15,473 nt of DNA from an uncultured Megamonas sp. (lineage in GTDB: Bacteria; Bacillota_C; Negativicutes; Selenomonadales; Selenomonadaceae), in the NCBI GenBank assembly GCA_900556715.1, contig USPM01000019.1:1-15473 (forward strand), given 5' to 3'. Position numbers and translations under genes: made by a program. Positions 8,413-14,749 of this stretch are shown here, one piece after another; position 1 is the stretch's first letter; each line of letters starts with the position of its first letter. The notes below the pieces were generated by a model. It was not told the DNA's origin and did not search any database. It saw only the letters and a program-made list of their open reading frames with translations.

Positions 8413-9183
8413 TCAACGATAAAGCAACATGGACAATAAGCAATTGCTAAAAAATATAACAATAATGGAAATTACAACAGAACGAGTCGTCGCTTTACCT
8501 ACGCCTTCAGCACCATTTTGAGCATTAAGTCCATAATAACAGCCTACAATAGCAATAATTGCACCAAATACAATAGACTTTATTAAACCACCTGTTATAT
8601 CATGAACATCTACAAAAGTATCAATAGAATGCAAATACATATATATATTAATATCATAATATTCAGCTACCATCCAGCCACCAATTGAGCCAATGACATC
8701 ACCAAATACTACCAAAATAGGCAACATAAACATACAAGCTATTAATCTAGGTACTACTAAATAACCAATAGGATTAGTCGCCATGACTTTCAAAGCATCT
8801 ATCTGTTCTGTTACTTTCATTGTACTGATTTCTGCTGTAATCGCAGCACCAACTCTACCAGCTGTTACAACTCCTGCTAAAACTGGCCCTAGTTCACGAC
8901 CTACTGCAATAGTTACTATACCACCAACTGTAGATTGTGCTCCTAAACGAATAAATTCTGTAGCAGTTTGTAATGTTATTACCATACCTGTAAACAGCAT
9001 AGTAAGTGTTATTATAGGTAAAGTATCTACACCTAAATGTGACATTTGCTGAAAAACATGTCGCATCCTCGGAGGATATCTCAATTGTGCAATTGTATTA
9101 CCAACCAAAATAGTAAATTGTCCTAACGTCTCTAAATGACCAATAACAAATCTTCCTATTTTTTCAAAAAATCCTATTATCAT
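8413..9183 (-). CDS. mlaE: MlaE-family phospholipid ABC permease
   Basis: A permease of about 256 residues with several hydrophobic membrane segments. Its conserved core, ELGPVLAGVVTAGRVGAAITAE followed by MKVTEQIDAL, is characteristic of MlaE/YrbE permeases. It forms the membrane channel of the Mla phospholipid transporter with MlaF and MlaD. I place the start at 9183 (protein beginning MIIGFFEK): a GAGGA ribosome site lies 8 bases before it. An in-frame ATG at 9219, adding 12 residues, has no ribosome site and sits 3 bases after the T run of the upstream terminator. Its own promoter appears to be at 9269-9297. No STAS-domain partner (mlaB) is nearby. Confidence 0.95.
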   Translation of the reverse strand: MIIGFFEKIGRFVIGHLETLGQFTILVGNTIAQLRYPPRMRHVFQQMSHLGVDTLPIITLTMLFTGMVITLQTATEFIRLGAQSTVGGIVTIAVGRELGPVLAGVVTAGRVGAAITAEISTMKVTEQIDALKVMATNPIGYLVVPRLIACMFMLPILVVFGDVIGSIGGWMVAEYYDINIYMYLHSIDTFVDVHDITGGLIKSIVFGAIIAIVGCYYGLNAQNGAEGVGKATTRSVVISIIVIFFSNCLLSMLLYR

Positions 9184-9191
9184 TTTATAAA

Positions 9192-9196
9192 TCCTC
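9192..9196 (-). promoter_or_regulatory. Ribosome binding site favouring the internal start of mlaE
   Basis: GAGGA on the minus strand lies 8 bases before the ATG at 9181-9183. The upstream ATG at 9219 has only TATTTTTTTCA before it. The site therefore favours the shorter protein. Confidence 0.6.
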
Positions 9197-9221
9197 AACT
9201 TTATAGCTATTAAGTCCATTG

Positions 9222-9257
9222 AAAAAAATATCCGTGAGAAAGACTCACGGATATTTT
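9222..9257 (-). terminator. Strong intrinsic terminator after the S55 protein; also leader hairpin of mlaE
   Basis: Positions 9225-9238 pair perfectly with 9244-9257 (14 bp, core CCGTGAG/CTCACGG, 5-base loop). On the minus strand the 3' arm continues as a run of seven T (9228-9222). This should end transcripts of the three exported-protein genes. The best promoter for mlaE lies upstream of the hairpin, so new transcripts would also meet it. Confidence 0.88.
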
Positions 9258-9268
9258 CTCACTATTCG

Positions 9269-9297
9269 ATTTTAGCAATGAATTTAAAAATAGTAAA
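9269..9297 (-). promoter_or_regulatory. Probable promoter of the mlaE-mlaF-mlaD-tolC operon
   Basis: Minus strand: -35 TTTACT (9297-9292, 4 of 6 consensus bases), a 17-base spacer, and -10 TAAAAT (9274-9269, 5 of 6) preceded by TGC, an extended -10. The start site would fall near 9262, just before the 9225-9257 hairpin. Confidence 0.55.
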
Positions 9298-9326
9298 TAG
9301 TTATTTACTTTTTTTTAAGCTTTTAA

Positions 9327-11423
9327 TCATTTTTTAATTTTTATGCTTGTTTGAATAAAATTATCTACTACATAATCCGTAGATATTTTACTTTCACGAT
9401 TTTTGTTAAATTCTTCTCGTTCTTTTTTGCTCATCTTACCGATTTCTTCTGATAATTTTATTGCTTCTTTTATCGCTTTATCCTGATCAACTTCACTTTG
9501 TGTGTCAATTGTCGGTGAAATAACTATTTCATTATTCTTGTTTAAATTTTTTAAATCATTTAAGCGGTCAACTGTAGATAAATTAGCTGCATCTTGTGGT
9601 GTCGCTGCTAATCCACTTTGTAAGACTTGTGCTAATTGCACAAAGCCACCGCCTTTTACCTCTAAAAACATTTGACCTTCTTTTTGAGTTTTAGGAATGG
9701 TGTATGGTATAGTTACTGTTACATTTTCTCGACGATATGGTTTTAATGTCACGCTAAAGTTGACTAAATCTCCTGGTTTTGCTTCCTCTTTATCAGGGAT
9801 AGCACTCACTATAGAAGCTGTTTTTCTACTAGAAGTAAAATCCACATCTACTTTTACATCCAAAATATTTGAAGGTTTTTCCATATTTGTACACAAGAAA
9901 TACAATGCTTGCGTCAATTCTCCCACGGTAAATTGACCAACATCTTTGGGATCATAATACATATTTTCTCGTTCAAATTTCCCTTCTGGAACTTCATCTG
10001 TCATTATTGTAAATTTTATTTTTGATGTACCATAGCTTGCTCTATCTGCTGTTCTATCCATTGAAGCATAAACTATACTTGAAGCTAATGTCGGCAAAAT
10101 ATCTTCATCATACGCTACTTTAGAAACAAATGTTTTCTCTTGTCCTAAATTTCTATCCGTAACTTTTACCCTTACAGGAATAGATGCTGGATATTCATTT
10201 AATATACCTGCTACTCCATTAAAACGGTCTTGATTAATTCGTCCAATAATTTTACCAAAAGAGCTTACCTTAACACCATTTAAAATGCCTCCTGCTGAGC
10301 CTATGACATCTGCTTCTGTCATAAAATAATTCACATTTCCTTTATAAGTCATTGCATGACCAAAACCTAATATCTTATTACCATCAACAGCAGTTACTGT
10401 TCCTGTTCCTCCAGCTGAAAAATCACCATAAGCCAAAACTACACCCACAGGATCCCCCGCCGATAAAGTTGCATTTTCTTTAATATCGCTACCTGAATTT
10501 CCTATTGGACTACTGATAAATTCTCCTGTAGCATATGGTGTCATATTCTTATACTTCAAATTTTCTGCTAAAAAGTTTAACGCATTATCATTAAATCCAG
10601 AAACATAAATAGGCATCATTTTAGTCGTAGATAAATCACTTGCTTGTGATTTATATTCTTTTTGCAAACTTTTTAAGATAAAACTTGTCAATGATATATG
10701 TTCTTCTAATTTATCAGCATCAATCGTCGTCTTAGATTTATCTTCCAAATCCTTTATAATTTTATCTGTTTGCACAATATCTTCATCATCAATACTATTT
10801 TTATCTTCTTCCGTTTCAATATCGATACCACTTAATATTTCTTCTAAACGTTTTTGAGCTTTACCTTTCACAGTTTCTTTTCCTTCAGGAGTTGCTAAAT
10901 GTTTAGATTTATATTTTTCCACTTCTTTATCGATATTTTTATCAAAGTCATCTTGATTTTTCTCATATTCTTCTAGTGATGGTATATCTACTATTTTTAT
11001 ATTGGATTTATTAATTACAGTCAACGGATCTGGTAAATTCCAAATATCTAACATCTCTTCAATAGGTGTTATATAAAATTTATATGGCAATACATCTTGA
11101 CCTACAGCTCTAGCTACAGCTCCTATTAATTTTCCATCAACATATACAGGGCTACCACTCATTCCATGAATGACGCCATTTGTATCATCAATAATTGGCC
11201 CATATGCACGTGCTAATATCTGTTTTGGCGAACCTTTGCCATTGTTCACTACACCTATTATTTCCACATTAAAACTAACTTTCTGTGCTCCTTGAACTAC
11301 AGTTTCTGCATAACCTTGCATACCTGGTCTCAATTCTGAAGTTTTCATTATTGGAGGCATAGCTAATGCAGAATTTGTATACAATAACAACATCAAGCAT
11401 ATCGTTACTAAATATTTTATCAT
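9327..11423 (-). CDS. Exported SpoIVB/S55-type serine peptidase-domain protein
   Basis: A 698-residue protein with a signal peptide (residues 1-21, cleavage near ALA). Residues 24-128 hold the start typical of the wide SpoIVB S55 family (MKTSELRPGMQGYAETVV) and the serine motif HGMSGSPVY, Ser89. Residues about 150-260 are a Lys/Glu/Asp-rich insert, probably helical or disordered. The motif GFGHAM, His356, follows in a second conserved block (GDPVGVVLAYGDFSAGGTGTV). Residues about 545-610 look like an Ig-like beta domain (AKPGDLVNFSVTLKPYRRENVTV), followed by a charged C-terminal tail. In SpoIVB itself the histidine motif precedes the serine motif; here the order is reversed, as in related annotated proteins of Acidobacteria and Proteobacteria. 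The substrate is unknown. It starts 28 bases after the preceding gene with a weak ribosome site and ends at a strong terminator. Confidence 0.82.
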   Translation of the reverse strand: MIKYLVTICLMLLLYTNSALAMPPIMKTSELRPGMQGYAETVVQGAQKVSFNVEIIGVVNNGKGSPKQILARAYGPIIDDTNGVIHGMSGSPVYVDGKLIGAVARAVGQDVLPYKFYITPIEEMLDIWNLPDPLTVINKSNIKIVDIPSLEEYEKNQDDFDKNIDKEVEKYKSKHLATPEGKETVKGKAQKRLEEILSGIDIETEEDKNSIDDEDIVQTDKIIKDLEDKSKTTIDADKLEEHISLTSFILKSLQKEYKSQASDLSTTKMMPIYVSGFNDNALNFLAENLKYKNMTPYATGEFISSPIGNSGSDIKENATLSAGDPVGVVLAYGDFSAGGTGTVTAVDGNKILGFGHAMTYKGNVNYFMTEADVIGSAGGILNGVKVSSFGKIIGRINQDRFNGVAGILNEYPASIPVRVKVTDRNLGQEKTFVSKVAYDEDILPTLASSIVYASMDRTADRASYGTSKIKFTIMTDEVPEGKFERENMYYDPKDVGQFTVGELTQALYFLCTNMEKPSNILDVKVDVDFTSSRKTASIVSAIPDKEEAKPGDLVNFSVTLKPYRRENVTVTIPYTIPKTQKEGQMFLEVKGGGFVQLAQVLQSGLAATPQDAANLSTVDRLNDLKNLNKNNEIVISPTIDTQSEVDQDKAIKEAIKLSEEIGKMSKKEREEFNKNRESKISTDYVVDNFIQTSIKIKK

Positions 11424-11451
11424 TAATACTACACCAATTCTCTTTCTCTCA

Positions 11452-11757
11452 TTATTCTATCTGTTCAACATATACTACTACTTGATTTGGTGTTATATTA
11501 TCACCAACTTTTACTAAAACTTGTTTTACTACACCATTTACAGTAGCTCTAGCAGCTGCTGAAGTACCTGTAAGTGTAGATATTTCCACTAGAGAATCTC
11601 CCATTTTTACACTAGTACCTTCTGCTATTGTTGAACTTACAGTTCCTGCAAGTACTGCTTTTTGCTCTACTTGTTTATTTTCCATAGCCCATCCTACCGT
11701 CGTTAACAACAATACTAATGCTATGAATACCGATACGATTAGATATTGTCTTTTCAT
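11452..11757 (-). CDS. Small exported biotinyl/lipoyl-like barrel-sandwich protein without attachment lysine
   Basis: A 101-residue protein. Residues 1-24 are a signal peptide or membrane anchor (MKRQYLIVSVFIALVLLL start). Residues about 32-99 resemble the barrel-sandwich hybrid fold of biotinyl/lipoyl carrier domains: G-T-S-VKMGDSLVEI, then NGVVKQVLVKVGDNI and VVVYVE, with the second half repeating the first. The turn that carries the modified lysine in carriers (AMKM) is replaced by TLTGTSAAARA; there is no lysine between residues 51 and 78. It is therefore unlikely to be a cofactor carrier, and resembles the non-modified hybrid domains of HlyD-type adaptors. It sits between a glycosidase-like and an S55 peptidase-like gene. 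The specific role is unknown. Confidence 0.75.
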   Translation of the reverse strand: MKRQYLIVSVFIALVLLLTTVGWAMENKQVEQKAVLAGTVSSTIAEGTSVKMGDSLVEISTLTGTSAAARATVNGVVKQVLVKVGDNITPNQVVVYVEQIE

Positions 11758-11826
11758 TTATATCACTTCCCTTTTCTTTATTATTTATTATTTCCATCAA
11801 ATTCAAACTAAAATTATCCTATTTTG

Positions 11827-11855
11827 ATAATACCATATCATTGTATTCTAAACAA
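11827..11855 (-). promoter_or_regulatory. Possible internal promoter for the small biotinyl-like gene
   Basis: Minus strand: TTGTTT (11855-11850), a 17-base spacer, and TATTAT (11832-11827) preceded by TGG. The -10 matches 5 of 6 bases with the extended TG; the -35 matches only 3 of 6. It lies in the 99-base gap before the small gene. Confidence 0.35.
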
Positions 11856-11856
11856 G

Positions 11857-13302
11857 TTAACGACGTACAGCCGTAAGTGCTGTAGCCACTGGTCTTTCCA
11901 TTCCATCTGATGGAGAATTTACTATTTTCCCACCGATAACTAATTCAGAAGAACCGCCTCCATCAAAATTAACGGCCTCAACAACATCCATGCCAATTAA
12001 AAATCTAGCGAATTCATCAAGCATCATACCTTTACTATGAGCTTGTCTGCCATCTAAAACGGCAAATAACACATTCCCATTTCTTAAAATTCCCACTGCT
12101 GTTCTAGGTGCTCTAGCTCCTGTAACATCTGGTCCAATTTGTTCTACAGCAGAAGTTATATCAACTTGACCATCTTTTACTAAACGAGGTCCTACACCTA
12201 AAATATCTGTAGCACTGTCCCATGGAGTATTTAAAATCTGATTTATTACTAAATCATCACCTACATTCAAACCTGATAGTATATTTTTTCCATTACCTGT
12301 TGCAGATACAACAATTTCGCCAGGCTTTAAAATACTATTTCCATTATTTATCTTCACAATTTTATTATCTTTTACTACATATTCAATGCCACTATTATCT
12401 GTCCCTGTTGTTTTTCCATAATATTGATTATATAACATTACACTATCACTTGTTCTTGTACCATTTAAACCAGAAACATATACATCTCCATTTTTACTTT
12501 GTACAATTCCACTATAACTTACATCATCAATATAAGGTGTCCCATCGGATAATACACCAAAGGCAGTACGAGTCAAATACATTGAAGAAACTAAATCTCC
12601 AGCAATTTTAGTCACACCATATAATTCCCTGCCAGGACCAAAATAAGAAGCATTTTCTGCAACAGCTGCATTTACATAATCAGACATCGCCGATACTGTG
12701 TTTTTAGCCATTTTATCACCGCCACCTAAAACTGGCACAAATTTAAAATATTTAGGGCTAACTTCTACCAATTGAGCTTGCTGTTTTACACCTGATTTTT
12801 TACTGTAATAAGAAATCTGTGTTAATCCTGGTTCTAATTCTTTAGTAATACTATATTCATAATCTTTTTGCACATCTATATATAATCTTCTTGGATTATT
12901 TAATTCACCCATATCATATGCACTATTATCGGCAATCTTAATGACAACACAACTAGTTTTATCATCACTATAAACTTCCATAAATGGCACAATATCATCA
13001 TTCACATTGATACCATTTAAATATTGTTTATCTATAGGTTCTGAAAAATCTACCATTATATCGCCATTTTGCTGTTGTTTCACATCATATTTAGTATCTT
13101 TGTTTAAATCAAAAACAATTCTAACTTTATCTGAAGATTTACTATAACGAATTGTATTTATTATTGGTTTATCAACAACTTGAGAGACCTCTTGTGTTTT
13201 TATATCTTTGCTTAAATCTACTTTGGATTTAGCACTTGCCATAGACAATTGGAATATGCACATTCCAACCATCAAAAATATAAATATTCTTTTTAAATTC
13301 AT
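11857..13302 (-). CDS. Exported AMIN-domain phosphodiester glycosidase (NAGPA family) protein
   Basis: A 481-residue protein with a signal peptide (residues 1-24). Residues about 47-135 form an AMIN-like beta domain (IRYSKSSDKVRIVFDL, then VDFSEPI and LYIDVQ), a module often used for binding the cell wall or localising in the periplasm. Residues about 190-480 match the phosphodiester glycosidase (NAGPA, DUF2233) domain. They show YFGPGRELYGV, AFGVLSDGTPYIDD, LGVGPRLVKDG, RTAVGILRNGNVLFAVLDGR and the hallmark NFDGGGSSELV at 445-455. Family members cleave phosphodiester-linked sugars in glycoconjugates or exopolysaccharides; the bacterial substrate here is unknown. It is first in a run of three exported proteins and lies after the mreB terminator, so it needs its own promoter. 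I see no clear one in the 60 AT-rich bases before it. Confidence 0.88.
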   Translation of the reverse strand: MNLKRIFIFLMVGMCIFQLSMASAKSKVDLSKDIKTQEVSQVVDKPIINTIRYSKSSDKVRIVFDLNKDTKYDVKQQQNGDIMVDFSEPIDKQYLNGINVNDDIVPFMEVYSDDKTSCVVIKIADNSAYDMGELNNPRRLYIDVQKDYEYSITKELEPGLTQISYYSKKSGVKQQAQLVEVSPKYFKFVPVLGGGDKMAKNTVSAMSDYVNAAVAENASYFGPGRELYGVTKIAGDLVSSMYLTRTAFGVLSDGTPYIDDVSYSGIVQSKNGDVYVSGLNGTRTSDSVMLYNQYYGKTTGTDNSGIEYVVKDNKIVKINNGNSILKPGEIVVSATGNGKNILSGLNVGDDLVINQILNTPWDSATDILGVGPRLVKDGQVDITSAVEQIGPDVTGARAPRTAVGILRNGNVLFAVLDGRQAHSKGMMLDEFARFLIGMDVVEAVNFDGGGSSELVIGGKIVNSPSDGMERPVATALTAVRR

Positions 13303-13364
13303 TGTCTCTTAATCCTTTATCTATTACATATTTTATTTGCTAAATATATTTTATTTTTCTTAAG

Positions 13365-13389
13365 AAAAAAAGACTGCTAATGCAGTCTT
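13365..13389 (-). terminator. Intrinsic terminator of mreB
   Basis: Positions 13370-13377 (AAGACTGC) pair with 13382-13389 (8 bp, 4-base loop), and the minus strand continues as T5 then CTT. It starts 5 bases after the mreB stop. The plus strand reads TTCTTTTT after the stem, so it could act in both directions. The T tract is half of a 16-base palindrome at 13354-13369. Confidence 0.82.
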
Positions 13390-13393
13390 CTTT

Positions 13394-14431
13394 TTATTCT
13401 TCTATTTTTCGTTCATTACCATTTGGTTTTTTACGAATTCTAGTAATTTTATCCATATATTCAAGAGCTTTACCTGTACCAATAGCTACACAAGTTAATG
13501 GATCATCTGCTAAATAAGTAGTAATTCCTGTTTCTTTTTGAATTAAACTATCTAAACCATAAAGCATTGCACCGCCACCAGTCATGATTATACCTCTATC
13601 CATAATATCAGAAGAAAGTTCTGGTGGAGTATCTTCTAATACTCGTTTTACACATTGTACAATGGCGGATACAGGTTCTGCTAAAGCTTCACTTACTTCG
13701 TCAGATTTTACTTCAATTGTTTTTGGAAGTCCTGTAATTAAATCACGACCACGAATTTCAATTTTTTCATCACGAGCTCCTGCAAAAGCTTGTCCTACTT
13801 GAATTTTAATATTTTCAGCTGTACGTTCACCAATCATTACATTATGTTTATTTTTTATATAAGTGATAATGCAATCATCGAATTTATCTCCAGCCATACG
13901 AAGTGAATCACTTACAACTACACCGCCTAGACTAATTACAGCTACGTCTGTTGTGCCACCACCGATATCTACTACCATACAGCCATTTGGTTCAGATACA
14001 TCAAGACCTGCCCCCATAGCTGCTGCCATAGGTTCTTCAATGAGTTCAGCATGACTAGCACCAGCTTGCATTGCAGCTTCTTGAACAGCTCTTTTTTCTA
14101 CTGTAGTTATTCGAGAAGGTACACATATCATCACACGAGGTCTAAACATAAAACGACGTCCAGACACTTTACCTATAAAATATCTAATCATTTGTTCAGT
14201 GATATCATAATCAGCAATAACACCCTCTCTAAGTGGTCTTATAGCTACGATATTTCCAGGAGTACGTCCAATCATACGGCGAGCTTCTTCACCAATAGCC
14301 AAAATACGATTAGTATCATTATCGATAGCCACAACAGAAGGCTCACGCATAACAATACCTTTACCTTTTATATAAATAAGGACATTCGCTGTTCCAAGGT
14401 CAATCCCAATATCCATGGACATTCCAAACAT
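13394..14431 (-). CDS. mreB: MreB/Mbl rod-shape-determining actin homologue
   Basis: A 345-residue bacterial actin that forms membrane-associated filaments steering cell-wall elongation. ATP-site motifs are intact: phosphate-1 [12 protein letters not shown] (residues 7-18), phosphate-2 [10 protein letters not shown] (153-162) and the adenosine motif MTGGGAML (283-290). MreB landmarks [23 protein letters not shown] and [13 protein letters not shown] are all present, and the length is normal. It shows likeness to both B. subtilis MreB (C-terminal [11 protein letters not shown]) and Mbl (GTANVLI), so paralogue naming is uncertain. No mreC or mreD follows: the gene ends at its own terminator. Its promoter is probably 14493-14521 and its ribosome site the AGTAGGA region just before the ATG. 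Confidence 0.95.
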   Translation of the reverse strand: MFGMSMDIGIDLGTANVLIYIKGKGIVMREPSVVAIDNDTNRILAIGEEARRMIGRTPGNIVAIRPLREGVIADYDITEQMIRYFIGKVSGRRFMFRPRVMICVPSRITTVEKRAVQEAAMQAGASHAELIEEPMAAAMGAGLDVSEPNGCMVVDIGGGTTDVAVISLGGVVVSDSLRMAGDKFDDCIITYIKNKHNVMIGERTAENIKIQVGQAFAGARDEKIEIRGRDLITGLPKTIEVKSDEVSEALAEPVSAIVQCVKRVLEDTPPELSSDIMDRGIIMTGGGAMLYGLDSLIQKETGITTYLADDPLTCVAIGTGKALEYMDKITRIRKKPNGNERKIEE

Positions 14432-14492
14432 TAATCCTACTTCCCTTCTCTTAGCAAATTAATAAGTTAATTATCTACATTTAATACTTTAT

Positions 14493-14521
14493 AATATATA
14501 ATACATATATTAATTTGGCAA
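14493..14521 (-). promoter_or_regulatory. Probable mreB promoter
   Basis: Minus strand: -35 TTGCCA (14521-14516, 5 of 6 consensus bases), a 17-base spacer, and -10 TATATT (14498-14493, 5 of 6). The predicted start leaves a leader of about 55 bases before the ATG at 14431. Confidence 0.6.
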
Positions 14522-14680
14522 GAAAAAGCTATTATAAATCCCTTTAAAATAAAATGTACATCTATTCTAAATTTTAATATTATTTGCCAATGCTAAAAGT
14601 TTATATTTATGTATTTATAATATCTATTTATATATAAACAAATATTATATAATTATTAATATATATTATATATATGCTAA

Positions 14681-14709
14681 TTGACAACAATTATTTCAAG
14701 TGTTATTAT
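14681..14709 (+). promoter_or_regulatory. Strong sigma-A type promoter of the dehydrogenase
   Basis: -35 TTGACA (14681-14686, 6 of 6), a 17-base spacer, and -10 TATTAT (14704-14709, 5 of 6) preceded by TGT, an extended -10. The start site would be near 14716, leaving a leader of about 34 bases with a TAGGGGG ribosome site. Confidence 0.8.
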
Positions 14710-14722
14710 GAGGTCATAATAA
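14703..14722 (+). promoter_or_regulatory. Operator-like palindrome over the -10 and start site of the dehydrogenase
   Basis: TTATTATGA and TCATAATAA form perfect 9-base arms around a GG centre. The palindrome covers the -10 box and the expected start site, a typical place for a repressor. It does not match the Rex consensus (TTGTGA-type arms) that often controls lactate dehydrogenase genes, nor a Fur box. The regulator is unknown. Confidence 0.5.
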
Positions 14723-14749
14723 TTAGTATAAATTAGGGGGTATATTATA

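Larger units (their letters stand above)
14432..14749. other. Divergent AT-rich intergenic region between mreB and the dehydrogenase
   Basis: These 318 bases contain no gene that I can support. They hold the mreB promoter (minus), the dehydrogenase promoter and its palindrome (plus), and a long almost pure A/T stretch at about 14598-14675. A 7-base inverted pair TTGGCAA (14515-14521) and TTGCCAA (14584-14590) is present; its first copy overlaps the mreB -35. Confidence 0.7.

Noticed and set aside
9292..9316. A/T-only-loop hairpin (9292-9298 with 9303-9309) followed by a T run on the plus strand
   Set aside because: The 7-bp stem is AT-rich and no plus-strand gene ends here; it overlaps the -35 of the mlaE promoter and is probably chance in AT-rich DNA.
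12222..12611. Plus-strand open frame of 129 codons
   Set aside because: It is antisense to the phosphodiester glycosidase gene, has a His/Leu/Tyr-rich low-complexity composition and no ribosome site; it is a shadow of the real gene.
14051..14434. Plus-strand open frame of 127 codons
   Set aside because: Entirely antisense to mreB, Ser/Thr/His-rich, no domain or ribosome site.
14598..14675. Long A/T tract with short TATA-like repeats, considered as an origin or repeat array
   Set aside because: No regular repeat unit, no DnaA-box cluster; best explained as AT-rich intergenic DNA between divergent promoters.
14703..14722. Rex or Fur operator at the dehydrogenase promoter
   Set aside because: The palindrome arms (TTATTATGA) do not match TTGTGA-type Rex arms or the Fur GATAAT repeats, so I keep it as an operator of unknown regulator.
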